Counted from the first letter of the stretch, positions 15,233 to 24,527 are shown. The stretch: DNA of 64,000 bases from Denitrobaculum tricleocarpae (GCF_007004665.1 NZ_ML660056.1:428276-492275), one strand, 5' to 3'. The notes: generated by a model from the sequence alone, not told the origin. Numbers and translations: made by a program.

Positions 15233-18217
15233 TCACCTCAAGCGGCTATGCGAGATAATCTCCGGTTCGCCGTTGTTCCAGAGAATCCCGAAGCGGAAGG
15301 GCCGAAAGATTTCAAAGCGTTTGTCCTTAACCGCAAAGGTGACATCCGCATAGCGGCCATCTCCCACCGAAGGAGGAAGCGGATTACCAACCTCCAACGA
15401 AAAAATCTTTGTGGCGCGTGGCTCGGCTGCGGCTCCCCGAACGTGGATCCGGTTTTCGCGGTTATAGTCCGTAATGATCTCGCGCAGGACATATTCCTTA
15501 TCTTCAAAAAAAGCCTGCATGTCCTCACGCGAGATCGAGGGGGCGGGAAAAGCAGTTAAAGCCGCCTGTTGCTGCGCGGCGGCAGTCTGTGAATTAGCGG
15601 CTTGAGCTTGGGCTCTTGCCGCTTCTTCGGCTCGTGCCTTCTCCGCCAGTTCTCTCTCGGCGCGTTCTCTCGCCTCTCTCAGTCTTTGCGCCTCGGCTTC
15701 AGCCGCCGCCCGTGCGGTCCTCTCGGCTTCCTGGGCGGCAAGCCGATCCAGGGCCGCCTGCGCGCGGTCGGCATAGTCACCCTCGGGATAGCTGACGAGA
15801 AAGCCGCGAAATGAGGCCGGATCGTCACTGCCCTCGATCTGTGACCAGGCTCTTTGTTCCGCTTCCGCCTCAAGCGCCCGTTGTGTGTCCAACTCAGCCT
15901 GCTTGCGCCGGAGGACGTTGCGCTCCTGTTCGGCCTCGGCTGCGCGGTGACTATCAGGATAGCGATTCAGAAAAGTGGAGATGGCTGCCACTTTATCGCC
16001 GGGCGGCACAGCTTCGCCAAAAGTTTCATCGACAAGGATCCGAAGTTCATTCCAGGCGACGATCTCTTCTCTATCGATCTCGCGCAGGAGGGTGCCGTAT
16101 ACGAAAGCCTCGGTGTCACCGCGCTCGATTTTGAGCCAGGTATCATTCCCCACCTGAACGCGCGCCGATACCTGAACCTCGTTCCCGGTCTTCAAGCTGC
16201 CCAGCACGGTGCCTTCAAGCGAGGGTTTGCTCCGCATGTTCGCGTTTCTGCGGGCAACGAACCGGCCATCCATCTCGGTCACGACCGGCTTGAGCAGTTC
16301 ATCCATTCGGGTTTGTGCTTCATCGGAATACTCGCCGGAGGGAAAGTCCCGGATGTAGTCGCTGTAGGCCGCCAGGGTGTCGGTCCTGCTGGCCTCCGTC
16401 CAAGCTTGCGTATCCCTCAAGCGCGCCGCGGCCTCTGCCTCCGCGGTTTGCTCTTCCTGAAGGGCCGCGATGCGTTGCCGCGCAGCGGCCGCATTATCGC
16501 CCTCCGCAAAAGCCGCGAGATAATCTTGATAAGCTTCAATGCTGTCGTCGGATTGGGCAGCCTCCCAGCCGGCTCGTTCCTGCGCTTGCGCCGCTGCCTG
16601 GTCTGTTGCTCGTTGCGCTTCGGCCTTGGCCGCCGCTTCCGCCTCGGCACGGGCTCTTTCCTGCTCTCGCTCGAGCTCTGCGGCCCTGGCGTCTGCTTCG
16701 GCATTGGCTTGCGCGATACGCTGCTGTTCCTGCTCAAGCTCTGCCAAGCGACGCCTTGCGTCTTCGACAAAGCCGCCCTGAGGCTGAGCAGCCAGATAAG
16801 TATTGTAAGCCGCCGCCGAGTCACCCGATTGCGCGTCCGCCCACGCCGCTTCATCGGCTTGCGTTTTAGCCTGGAGGGCCTGCTGCGCCAGCTTATCGGC
16901 TTCTGCCGTCGCCTGGCGCGCCTCTTCAGTCGCTATTTCCTGCCTGATTCTTGCGAGCAGAGCTTCTGCCTGCAGGCGGAACGTGCCGTCAGGGTGGTTT
17001 TGTATGTAATCCGCAATGATTTCGACATCGCCCGAATCCCGTGCTTCATGCCACATCTCTTTTTCCGGATCTCCAAAGAGCCTGGTCGGATCAATGAGCG
17101 TGGCGCCAACCGCACCGGCAATGACAAGCGCGATGGAAGCTCCGATAAACGCCATCCGGCGGTTCGAAGACGGCTCTGCCGAACCGCTCTCGGAAATCCT
17201 CTCTCTCTCGGCGAGAAGGGGTGCTGACGGCGCTTCCGCAGCTTGCGGCTCCGCCGGCTCTGCGCCCGGTTCAAAGGCCCGTAAAACTGTTGTGTCGCCA
17301 CCACTGTCCAGGGTATCGGCAGCGGCTTCATCGGACGTATCGAAGTGAGCGAGCCACTCATCCACGGATTGCGGACGGTCAGCAGCCCGAATAGCAAGCG
17401 CTTTATCAACCGCTGCCAGGAACGCGGGTGTGTAGCCAGGCAAATCCTGCTCTGAGAGAGGAGTCAGTTTGTCATCGTCCAAGCGCTCGGCGGAATCCGG
17501 AGGCAGCTTTCCGGTGATACAGCGGTAGAGCGTAACGCCAAGTGCGTAAATATCCGTCCAGGGTCCGTCGTTGCCACGCGCAGCGTACTGCTCAAACGCG
17601 GCATAGGGTGGTGTGATCGCCGCTACGATCGATCGGGTTTGAGCATCCAAAGTTTGCCGCGCCGCGCCGAAATCCAGCAACACAGGGCTGCCATCGTCCC
17701 GAATAAGAATATTCGCCGGCTTTATGTCACGGTGCCAGACGCCGGCGGCGTGAACCCGTTTGAGCCCGCTGAGCAAGCTGAACAACGCGGTCTCAAGGCG
17801 CTTTTGCGGCAGCGTTGCCTGTCCCTTTAAAAGTTCTGAGAGAGGACGGGCTTCTTCAAAGTCCATCACCATGTAGGTGGTTCCGTTGGCCTCGAAAAAG
17901 CGGCGCACGGCAACGATATTGGGATGCCGGTTTGGTTGGGCCAGATTCCATAGGATCCGCGCTTCTTCCTGAAACTTTTTCAGGCCCCAGGCATAGGCTT
18001 CTTCCGAGTCCGACGAGGTGGGGGCGACGGTCGTCCCCGCGGTCCGCGTGGCCAGATGTCTCGGCAAATACTCCTTGATGGCGACCTGATCGCCCAGATA
18101 GCGCCCCTCGCCCCGGTAGACGATGCCAAATCCACCCTCGCCCAGCACCTCGATCAGACGATATTCGTCAACGGTGGCGCCTGGAGATAAGGCGTTGTGA
18201 TGGTACGTGTCGCTCAT
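15233..18217 (-). CDS. Transmembrane Ser/Thr protein kinase with SH3b domain and ~40-residue repeats
   Basis: 994 aa. A complete Hanks-type kinase domain lies at about 18-290: glycine loop GEGGFGIVY, K48, HRDIKPAN (162-169) and DFG (182-184). One membrane helix at about 354-375 (MAFIGASIALVIAGAVGAT) puts the C-terminal two-thirds outside. That part has about six degenerate repeats of roughly 40 residues with the pattern W...S...Y..YL...P.G.....A...L, broken by Ala/Glu coiled coils. A bacterial SH3 domain (FVARRNANMRSKPSLEGTV) follows the fourth repeat. The PP2C gene lies 39 bp upstream on the same strand, a standard kinase-phosphatase pair. The substrate is unknown; a cell-wall or envelope signal is plausible because of the SH3b domain. 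Confidence 0.9.
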   Translation of the reverse strand: MSDTYHHNALSPGATVDEYRLIEVLGEGGFGIVYRGEGRYLGDQVAIKEYLPRHLATRTAGTTVAPTSSDSEEAYAWGLKKFQEEARILWNLAQPNRHPNIVAVRRFFEANGTTYMVMDFEEARPLSELLKGQATLPQKRLETALFSLLSGLKRVHAAGVWHRDIKPANILIRDDGSPVLLDFGAARQTLDAQTRSIVAAITPPYAAFEQYAARGNDGPWTDIYALGVTLYRCITGKLPPDSAERLDDDKLTPLSEQDLPGYTPAFLAAVDKALAIRAADRPQSVDEWLAHFDTSDEAAADTLDSGGDTTVLRAFEPGAEPAEPQAAEAPSAPLLAERERISESGSAEPSSNRRMAFIGASIALVIAGAVGATLIDPTRLFGDPEKEMWHEARDSGDVEIIADYIQNHPDGTFRLQAEALLARIRQEIATEEARQATAEADKLAQQALQAKTQADEAAWADAQSGDSAAAYNTYLAAQPQGGFVEDARRRLAELEQEQQRIAQANAEADARAAELEREQERARAEAEAAAKAEAQRATDQAAAQAQERAGWEAAQSDDSIEAYQDYLAAFAEGDNAAAARQRIAALQEEQTAEAEAAARLRDTQAWTEASRTDTLAAYSDYIRDFPSGEYSDEAQTRMDELLKPVVTEMDGRFVARRNANMRSKPSLEGTVLGSLKTGNEVQVSARVQVGNDTWLKIERGDTEAFVYGTLLREIDREEIVAWNELRILVDETFGEAVPPGDKVAAISTFLNRYPDSHRAAEAEQERNVLRRKQAELDTQRALEAEAEQRAWSQIEGSDDPASFRGFLVSYPEGDYADRAQAALDRLAAQEAERTARAAAEAEAQRLREARERAERELAEKARAEEAARAQAQAANSQTAAAQQQAALTAFPAPSISREDMQAFFEDKEYVLREIITDYNRENRIHVRGAAAEPRATKIFSLEVGNPLPPSVGDGRYADVTFAVKDKRFEIFRPFRFGILWNNGEPEIISHSRLR

Positions 18218-18256
18218 ATCACCTGCCGCAGTGAATAGGGCCTCATTAGGGTCGCC

Positions 18257-19033
18257 TCAACCAACCTCGAAAAGCGGTCTGGCTGCACAGACCGTTACGT
18301 TGTCGCTCTCGCCCCTTGCGCGCGTGACCGCCAGATCCGCCAAAGCGCCAAACGCCTCTTCCAAATCAGGTGCCTGCAATGCTGCACCCATTTCCGCCTC
18401 GGACACATTGACCCAAAACCCGTCCGTGCAAAGAACATACCTGTCTTCAGACGTCACAGCCGTCTGAGAAACTTGATATTCTTGCCCTGTATCCGGGCCG
18501 AGACTTTTGTATAGCCGTCCTTGTTCTGGCCCCGTTCGAGCTTCTTCTTCGTTCAATTCACCCGATTGAAGCATCAGCCGGGCTACCGAGTGATCCTTCG
18601 ACTTGTAGATGGTATCGCCTTGGCGAAACACATACAATCGGCTATCGCCAAGATGGCTCCAACAGGCCTCGCTTTGGCCAAGGACCAAAGCAACACAGGT
18701 CGTTCTGGCCTCATGAGCGAAGCGGCGCGAAACCTCCGCGACTTGCTCCTGTGCCTCGTCAATACAACGCCGCAAAGTAGCCTCGTCGGTGCCGGGTTGG
18801 CCTCTCCAGCTCTCCAGCATCGCGGAGACAGCCGCCGCAGCCGCTTCTTCGCCTCCCTGATGCCCACCCAAACCATCGGCGGCAACGAGAATACAGCACG
18901 AAGCGTCCGACGCCACGCGATAGCCGGCCCTATCCTGCTGTGTTTCCCGATCTCCTAGACGCTGCAGGATCGCGGTTTCCCAAAGACTGTGTTTTTGAAC
19001 TCTCAAGAGCCGCGCAACCATCTTTTTGTTCAA
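18257..19033 (-). CDS. PP2C-type Ser/Thr protein phosphatase
   Basis: 258-aa metal-dependent phosphatase. Conserved acidic motifs are all present: D34 (QQDRAG), D53-G54 (AADGLGGHQGG), GDSRLYVF, VLCTDGFWV and GESDNVTV, giving the Mn/Mg ligands. No membrane segment, so it acts in the cytoplasm. It precedes the Ser/Thr kinase gene by 39 bp and very probably reverses that kinase's autophosphorylation. It is divergent from the small membrane-protein gene at 19162, with a shared 128-bp promoter region. Confidence 0.92.
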   Translation of the reverse strand: MNKKMVARLLRVQKHSLWETAILQRLGDRETQQDRAGYRVASDASCCILVAADGLGGHQGGEEAAAAAVSAMLESWRGQPGTDEATLRRCIDEAQEQVAEVSRRFAHEARTTCVALVLGQSEACWSHLGDSRLYVFRQGDTIYKSKDHSVARLMLQSGELNEEEARTGPEQGRLYKSLGPDTGQEYQVSQTAVTSEDRYVLCTDGFWVNVSEAEMGAALQAPDLEEAFGALADLAVTRARGESDNVTVCAARPLFEVG

Positions 19034-19161
19034 GATCTCTACAACGGCCGAAACTGGCCCGACGGAGCCAGATGTAATCCGTTAACTCTTTAAACACCTG
19101 ATCAACCTAGTGTTTCAAGTCTGACATTGCTATTTTCCACGAGGAAACAAGAGGAAATCAA

Positions 19162-19509
19162 ATGGCACAGGCGGTAGCGGGCAAGCAAAAAGACCCCGGG
19201 CGAAGCGAATCGGGTTCCTATGACAGCACCTTGAACCCTATCGAGCCGACAGCTCCGGAGGTGCCTGTAGATCCTCCGTCACCACTGGATATCGCCGATG
19301 TTACAAACACCCCGAAGCCACGCGTCTCCGGCAAGCCTGCTGTGCGGCACTGGCAAGAAAACCTCGGGGCTTCGCTTACCGAAGAAAGGAGTGAGGAAGA
19401 GGAACCAGATCGCTGGCAACCTGGACGGTCGGTGTTCTTCTTCGCCCTGATCTCACTTGTTTTATGGTCCGTGGTTTTTGCCGGAGCCTTCAGTTTGTCC
19501 TGGAAGTAG
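19162..19509 (+). CDS. Small tail-anchored membrane protein of unknown function
   Basis: 115 aa, no recognised domain. Residues 1-90 are hydrophilic and proline-rich (IEPTAPEVPVDPPSPLD), and a single hydrophobic helix near the C-terminus (SVFFFALISLVLWSVVFAGAF) ends in a short SWK tail. The predicted topology is N-in with a C-terminal anchor. GAGGAAA precedes the ATG. It is divergent from the PP2C/kinase pair, so a role as kinase substrate or partner is conceivable but unproven. A terminator-like hairpin lies 10 bp after the stop, supporting a real gene. Confidence 0.7.
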   Translation: MAQAVAGKQKDPGRSESGSYDSTLNPIEPTAPEVPVDPPSPLDIADVTNTPKPRVSGKPAVRHWQENLGASLTEERSEEEEPDRWQPGRSVFFFALISLVLWSVVFAGAFSLSWK

Positions 19510-19518
19510 CCTTTCTGC

Positions 19519-19540
19519 GGAGCCCTAGGTTGAGGGCTCC
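19519..19540 (+). terminator. Hairpin terminator after the small membrane-protein gene
   Basis: GGAGCCCT (19519-19526) / AGGGCTCC (19533-19540), a perfect 8-bp stem with a 6-nt loop, followed by TGTTCCTT. The T-tract is interrupted, so strength is moderate. Confidence 0.6.
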
Positions 19541-19960
19541 TGTTCCTTGATGGTCTTGATCGTGTTTTGGCAGGCGTTATGCAGGAAAGGTCTCGAAAGC
19601 GTGCCTGAAGGCCCGGTGAGAGGCCTCGACGCCCGCAAAGCCGGTCAAAATACGACCCCAGAGGGGCGGCAAGATCATGAGTTCTGGGAACCACGTTCTG
19701 GACAGCGTCATGTCATCGGTCCGATTCTGACTAAGCACGATGCTTCAGCATCGCTCCACTCTTAACTCCTTGCCAGAAAACATAATTTTGTCGTCAAACC
19801 CGTCAAGGAATAGGAGTTCCCAACCTGGGCCTGTCTATTGAAAACAAGAATTTGGCCGATGTTCAAGTAAATGAAGATTTGAACCAATATAAATATAAAT
19901 AAATAGCGCCTTCTTACAATTATTAATTTTTAGTTACGAATTTGGCACTAGAGTGCGTGT
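19541..19960. other. Intergenic region without convincing gene
   Basis: I see no secure gene. A 44-codon minus-strand frame (19577-19711) exists but lacks a ribosome-binding site. From about 19780 the sequence turns AT-rich (for example AATATAAATATAAATAAATAG) up to the Flp-pilin gene, and likely carries its promoter. Confidence 0.35.
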
Positions 19961-20128
19961 ATGGTTTATCGGTTTCTCAAAGACGAGTCAGGCGTAACCG
20001 CAATCGAGTACAGTCTTATTGCGGCAATGGTTTCCGTTGTTGCTATGGCCGCATTTCAGGCATTTGGACTTGAAATGCGCGCAATGTATGACGAAGTCGC
20101 CCAAGTGGTCTCCGATACAATACCATAG
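19961..20128 (+). CDS. Flp-family type IVb pilin subunit
   Basis: 55-aa prepilin: MVYRFLKDESG, then VTAIEYSLIAAMVSVVAMAAF. It has the Flp signature: a short charged leader ending in Gly, Glu at position +5 of the mature chain followed by Tyr, and a hydrophobic helix. By family, prepilin peptidase would cut after the Gly and the product would polymerise into Tad/Flp adhesion fibres. No tadA, cpaB or rcpA genes are in the window, so the assembly machinery must be elsewhere. The GTGT before the ATG is a poor Shine-Dalgarno and the upstream DNA is AT-rich. The motif is clear even though the gene is isolated. Confidence 0.85.
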   Translation: MVYRFLKDESGVTAIEYSLIAAMVSVVAMAAFQAFGLEMRAMYDEVAQVVSDTIP

Positions 20129-20461
20129 TGTGACATCATACTAACCAAGCACAGGCCGAACGAACGCCCTAAACGCCGGCTTAAATTAGTCTCCGATAAG
20201 TCACCAAATAAAACACCCGCAGCATCGAGCTCACGTCCAAAATAGCTGTTAACCAGCCGTTTACTACGTTGCTTCACGTAAAACTAAACATGTGCCGCTT
20301 ACTCTGCGACAGCTAGGTAGGCGCTATCAAGCGCCCAGGTAGGGCGCGCCCTTTCACGGGCGTGTTTCATTCAAATCCGCCGCCCTGAAAACTCTCAGCC
20401 ACAGTAATCCAACACTGCATTTCGGGTTTTCCAGTCCTGAAATGTCTGGAGCCGCGCGGCT
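20129..20461. other. Intergenic region with small inverted repeats
   Basis: No gene is seen. It contains the hairpin GGCGCT/AGCGCC (20320-20335, loop ATCA) and CGCCC/GGGCG (20347-20362) followed by TGTTTCATTC, which could end transcription from the pilin side. It also forms the 3' flank of the peptide-transporter operon. Confidence 0.35.
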
Positions 20462-22582
20462 TTACTCTGCTGCGGATTGCCCGTTCCCGACCTGGACGAT
20501 AACCGGATCAACCTCTCGGAGCTCTTCCAGAGGGATATGACAGGCAATAACATGTCCCGGTGACGCCTCGACATCCGGCGGTACTTCCGCTTCACAGATC
20601 GAACCGATCTTCCTGGGACAGCGCGTATTAAAGGCGCAGCCACTCGGCGGGTTCGTCACGCTGGGAAGATTGCCCTCCAGAATAATACGCTTCTTCTTGA
20701 TCGCTGTATCCGCGATCGGGACAGCCGAGAGCAATGCCTCTGTGTAGGGATGATACGGCGGCGCGAAGACCTCATCCGTTGTGCCCTTCTCGACGATATG
20801 CCCCAGATACATCACCACGACCCGGTCAGCCAGATACCGCACCAGGCTGAGATCGTGACTGATGAAGATCAGAGTTGTGCGATATTCGCGCTGAATATCC
20901 ATGAGAAGACCGGTAACAGCGGCCTGAACCGATACGTCGAGAGCTGACACCGGCTCGTCGGCGACGACCAAAGAAGGGTTGCCGGCAAAGGCACGCGCGA
21001 TTCCGACACGTTGTTTCTGGCCGCCGGATAACTGACGCGGCCGCCGCCAGACGAATTCCCGAGGCAACTTGACCAGATCGAGCAGCTCCAGCACGCGGTT
21101 TTGAACTTTGTCCGGGTCCGTCTCTACGCCGAATTTACGAATAACGCGGGCCAGTTGAGCGCCCACTGAGTGGCTCGGATTGAGTGTGTCGAAAGGATTC
21201 TGAAACACCATCTGCATGGAGCCCACTTGCTTCGGTGAACGCCCTTGCACGGGCTCGTTGGCGATGTCCTGGCCGTTGAACTCCACTGCGCCGTCCGTCG
21301 CGGTCTCAAGCCCCATCAGGACCTTCGCGAAAGTCGACTTACCGCAGCCTGATTCACCGACAACTGCGACTGTCTGCGACGCATGTGCGTCCAGACTGAT
21401 GTGCTCGTTCGCCTTGACGTACCGCACCCGGTCACCGGAAATCATCGCGGCAATCGAGCTGTCCCGGATCTCGTAGTACTTCTTCATACCCTTGACGGCC
21501 AGCACCTTCTCGCCGGCCTCCAGAGCCGTTCCGTCGAGCCCTTCGGGTTTATAATTCGCCCAATCGATCTCCTGCCAACGCACACACCGCACGACGTGGC
21601 CCTCTTCACCCTCGACTTCCGTCATAGCGACAGTCGCCCGCCCGGCGGCGACGTCACAGCGTCCGGCCTCGAAGAAATCGCAGCGCGGCCCGAAGTAACA
21701 TCCCGGTGGCCGGTCATGGGGCAGCGGCAACTGCCCGCGGATCGGAACCAGCGGATGCTCTTTCTTATTGGTTCCGGGCAGCGGAATCGCGTTGAAGAGC
21801 CCCTTGGTGTAGGGGTGCCGCATCTGATCGAAGACCTCGGTCACGGTGCCCGATTCAACCACCACACCGGAATACATGACGTTCACCCGCCGGCAGGTCG
21901 CCAGAATCAGGCCCAGATTATGCGAAATATAGACCATCGAGGTATTAAATTTCTTCGCAATCTCCGCGATCAGCTCCACGATGCCCGCTTCCACGGTGAC
22001 ATCCAGCGCTGTTGTCGGCTCATCGAGCAACAGCAGCGACGGATTGGACAGCAGGGCCATGGCGATCACCACACGCTGTTGCTGCCCGCCGGAGATCTGA
22101 TGCGGATAGCAGCTCATGACCCGGTCTGGATCCGGCAGCTTCACGTCCGACAATACCTGCCGGGCACGGGCGTAAGCCTCCTCTTCCGTCACATCCTCAT
22201 GACAAAGCGGAACCTCCATCAGCTGTTTGCCGAGTGTCATGCTGGGATTGAGCGACGCCATGGGCTCCTGATAGACCATAGCGATGTCACTGCCGCGCAG
22301 TTGCCGCAGCTCCTCCTCGCTGCAGGTCGCCAGATCGCGTCCCTTGTAGAACACCTGGCCGCCGACAATGGCGCCGTTGCCGCCCAGATAGCGCATAATC
22401 GCCATGGCAACGGTCGATTTGCCGCAACCGGATTCTCCGACCAGGCCGACGGAATCGCCCTGGTGGAGGGTCAGATTGAAATCTATGACCGCGGGAATCT
22501 CACCCGCGCGTGTGAAGTAGGAAATCGATAGATTTCTGCATTCCAGAATTGGGCCGTCATAGTCCTGGTCAACACCGGTCAT
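20462..22582 (-). CDS. Dipeptide/oligopeptide ABC transporter, fused DppD-DppF ATPases
   Basis: 706-aa protein with two complete ABC ATPase halves in one chain. The first half has Walker A GESGCGKST, signature SGGQQQRV and the DppD-type C-terminal zone with cysteines (CYFGPRCDFFEAGRC). The second half repeats GESGCGKST, SGGQKQRV and NTRCPRKIGSICE. The cysteines in each tail resemble the Fe-S or metal-binding tails of Dpp/Opp ATPases. The ATG at 22582 follows GAGGAGG; longer upstream frames are not used. It is last in the operon, 10 bp after the second permease gene, and energises both permeases. Confidence 0.93.
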   Translation of the reverse strand: MTGVDQDYDGPILECRNLSISYFTRAGEIPAVIDFNLTLHQGDSVGLVGESGCGKSTVAMAIMRYLGGNGAIVGGQVFYKGRDLATCSEEELRQLRGSDIAMVYQEPMASLNPSMTLGKQLMEVPLCHEDVTEEEAYARARQVLSDVKLPDPDRVMSCYPHQISGGQQQRVVIAMALLSNPSLLLLDEPTTALDVTVEAGIVELIAEIAKKFNTSMVYISHNLGLILATCRRVNVMYSGVVVESGTVTEVFDQMRHPYTKGLFNAIPLPGTNKKEHPLVPIRGQLPLPHDRPPGCYFGPRCDFFEAGRCDVAAGRATVAMTEVEGEEGHVVRCVRWQEIDWANYKPEGLDGTALEAGEKVLAVKGMKKYYEIRDSSIAAMISGDRVRYVKANEHISLDAHASQTVAVVGESGCGKSTFAKVLMGLETATDGAVEFNGQDIANEPVQGRSPKQVGSMQMVFQNPFDTLNPSHSVGAQLARVIRKFGVETDPDKVQNRVLELLDLVKLPREFVWRRPRQLSGGQKQRVGIARAFAGNPSLVVADEPVSALDVSVQAAVTGLLMDIQREYRTTLIFISHDLSLVRYLADRVVVMYLGHIVEKGTTDEVFAPPYHPYTEALLSAVPIADTAIKKKRIILEGNLPSVTNPPSGCAFNTRCPRKIGSICEAEVPPDVEASPGHVIACHIPLEELREVDPVIVQVGNGQSAAE

Positions 22583-22592
22583 CAGGTCCTCC

Positions 22593-23480
22593 TCAGTCTC
22601 GCAGCGATACTTCACGCAGGCCATCGGCCAGCAGGTTGAACCCGAGAACCAGCGAAGAAATCGCAAGACACGGGAACACCGTCATATGCGGGAAAGACAT
22701 CGACATGACCCGGAATTCGTTGATCATGCCACCCCAATCCGGGTCGGGTGGCGGCAGGCCGAGCCCAAGAAATCCAAGTACGCCGATCGTGATAATCACG
22801 TAACCGACGCGCAGGCAGGCATCCACGATCAGCGGGCCACGGGCATTGGGCAGGATCTCGATCAGCATGATCCGCCAGCCCGGCTCACCCCGTGTCTCCG
22901 CCGCGAAGACATACTCCCGGTTCCTGAGATCAAGTACCAGGCCGCGCACAATACGCATAATACCCGGCGCGGAAGCAAAGGTGACCGCCAGCAGGATATT
23001 GATCGCCGATGAACCCACGGTCGCGATGATGATCACGTAGAGCACCAGGATCGGGAAGGAGAGGATCACGTTGGAGAGGAACGAGAGAACGTCGTCCACC
23101 CAACCACGCTTGTAGCCCGCCGCAAGGCCCATGGGAATTCCGACCGCGTAGGCGCAGAGTGTTGCCAGTGGCGCCAGCATCAGCACCTTGCGGGACCCGT
23201 GGATAATCCGTGAAAGAATGTCCCTGCCCTGCAGATCGGTTCCCAGCCAGAACATACCGCTGCCATCGAGCGTCGGCGTGAGTGGCGTTGCCAGGGGAAT
23301 GTAATTCTGGTTCGGTGGGAAGGGAGCAATTACGTCCGCAAGAAGCGCCACCAGCACCCAAAAGACAATAATCGTCAGTCCGATCACCCCGACCACGCTC
23401 TCACGGATGAGGGCGATGCCTTTCAGGCTGCGCAGCACCGCCGATTCCCGGCGCGGAACGTCTTGTGTATCGACAGCCAT
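22593..23480 (-). CDS. Dipeptide/oligopeptide ABC transporter permease (DppC type)
   Basis: 295-aa inner-membrane permease with about six hydrophobic helices. The N-terminal OppC-type helix (VVGVIGLTIIVFWVLVALLADVIAPF) and the following GTDLQGRDILSRIIHGSR segment are signature DppC/OppC. The EAA-loop region around AAETRGEPGWRIMLIEILPNARGPL contacts the ATPase. AGGAGG precedes the ATG. It sits 9 bp after the DppB-type gene and 10 bp before the fused ATPase gene. Confidence 0.93.
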   Translation of the reverse strand: MAVDTQDVPRRESAVLRSLKGIALIRESVVGVIGLTIIVFWVLVALLADVIAPFPPNQNYIPLATPLTPTLDGSGMFWLGTDLQGRDILSRIIHGSRKVLMLAPLATLCAYAVGIPMGLAAGYKRGWVDDVLSFLSNVILSFPILVLYVIIIATVGSSAINILLAVTFASAPGIMRIVRGLVLDLRNREYVFAAETRGEPGWRIMLIEILPNARGPLIVDACLRVGYVIITIGVLGFLGLGLPPPDPDWGGMINEFRVMSMSFPHMTVFPCLAISSLVLGFNLLADGLREVSLRD

Positions 23481-23489
23481 TCCCGCCTC

Positions 23490-24422
23490 CTAACTGAACC
23501 GAATGCGCGGATTGAGATAGGTGTATCCCAGATCCGCAATGGTTTGTGTCGCAACGGCAACGAACACCGCGACCATGGCGCAGGCCTCGATCATGAAGAT
23601 GTCCTGATTGAGCGATGCCTCCAAAAGCAACGCCCCGAAGCCTTTATAGGCAAAGAAGAACTCGACCACGATGACGCCGGAGAGCAGCCAGTTGATTTGC
23701 AGCATGATGACCGTGAAGGGTGCGATCAACGCGTTGCGCAGAGCATGCTTCATGATCACCACCCGATAAGGCAGCCCCTTTAGCACGGCTGTGCGGATAT
23801 AGTGCGTCATCATGACTTCGGCCATCGACGCCCGGGTCATCCGGGTGACATATCCGAAGTCGTAGAGCGCCAGAACCATTACCGGCAGGATCAACTGGGT
23901 GATGTCGAACCCGTCGATCATGCCGCTGGTACCGGGCAGCCAGCCAAGCCAGAAAACAAAGATCGCGCCCAGGAGCGGCGCGGAAGCAAACTCAGGGATC
24001 GAGGTGGTGATGATCGATCCGACGGAGATGGTGCGGTCCAGTTTCGAACCTTCCCGCATTCCCGCCAGAACCCCCAGCAGCAGGGAAATCGGGACAACCA
24101 CGGCAAGGGTTGCGGCAGCGAGAATGCCCGTGTTGGCCAGTCTCGGCCAAAGGATCTCGCCCACGGGCACTTTGAAGCGTACCGATTCGCCAAAATCACC
24201 GGTTACAAAATTCAGCAGCCAACTCAGGTAGCGTTGATAAACAGGCTCAAAATATCCATTTGCCTCAAGCCAGAGATTGCGCTGTTCCTCGCTTGAATAG
24301 GGCCCCAAAACCTTGATGGCGACGTTGCCCGGCTGCAACTCCAGAAGAAGGAAAAGAAGGATCGAGACGACAAGCATGGTCAGTGCCATCGTGCCGATAC
24401 GCCGAATCACAAAAATAAGCAT
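23490..24422 (-). CDS. Dipeptide/oligopeptide ABC transporter permease (DppB type)
   Basis: 310-aa inner-membrane permease. It begins with the DppB-type MLIFVIRRIGTMALTMLVVSILLF helix and carries a GDFGESVRF motif close to the family GDLGxS sequence. The EAA-like loop is VTRMTRASMAEVMMTHYIRTA, coupling to the ATPase. GGGGGA lies seven bases before the ATG. It is second in the operon, separated from the binding-protein gene by a strong hairpin. Confidence 0.93.
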   Translation of the reverse strand: MLIFVIRRIGTMALTMLVVSILLFLLLELQPGNVAIKVLGPYSSEEQRNLWLEANGYFEPVYQRYLSWLLNFVTGDFGESVRFKVPVGEILWPRLANTGILAAATLAVVVPISLLLGVLAGMREGSKLDRTISVGSIITTSIPEFASAPLLGAIFVFWLGWLPGTSGMIDGFDITQLILPVMVLALYDFGYVTRMTRASMAEVMMTHYIRTAVLKGLPYRVVIMKHALRNALIAPFTVIMLQINWLLSGVIVVEFFFAYKGFGALLLEASLNQDIFMIEACAMVAVFVAVATQTIADLGYTYLNPRIRFS

Positions 24423-24475
24423 TTAAAGGTCCCCCGCGCCACCTACGACCTTTGAAAAGCAATTGCTTGTCTTTT

Positions 24476-24500
24476 GGGCGGGGAGTACGCCTCCCCGCCC
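24476..24500 (-). terminator. Strong hairpin between peptide-binding-protein gene and permease gene
   Basis: GGGCGGGGA (24476-24484) / TCCCCGCCC (24492-24500), a perfect 9-bp GC-rich stem with a 7-nt loop, 27 bp after the binding-protein stop. On the minus strand AAAAGAC follows instead of T residues, so it probably attenuates or protects mRNA rather than terminating fully. Confidence 0.6.
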
Positions 24501-24527
24501 GCAAAACGCAAATGCCGTGTGACGTCT

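Noticed and set aside
15854..17227. 457-codon plus-strand frame
   Set aside because: Antisense of the Ser/Thr kinase tail; low-complexity coiled coil explains the open frame.
19577..19711. 44-codon minus-strand frame starting MTLSRTWFPEL
   Set aside because: It looks somewhat protein-like, but there is no Shine-Dalgarno and no family I recognise; left unresolved rather than called.
19943..19956. Sigma-54 promoter in front of the Flp pilin (TGGCAC...TGC)
   Set aside because: The GG to GC spacing is 9, not 10, and transcription would start inside the coding region.
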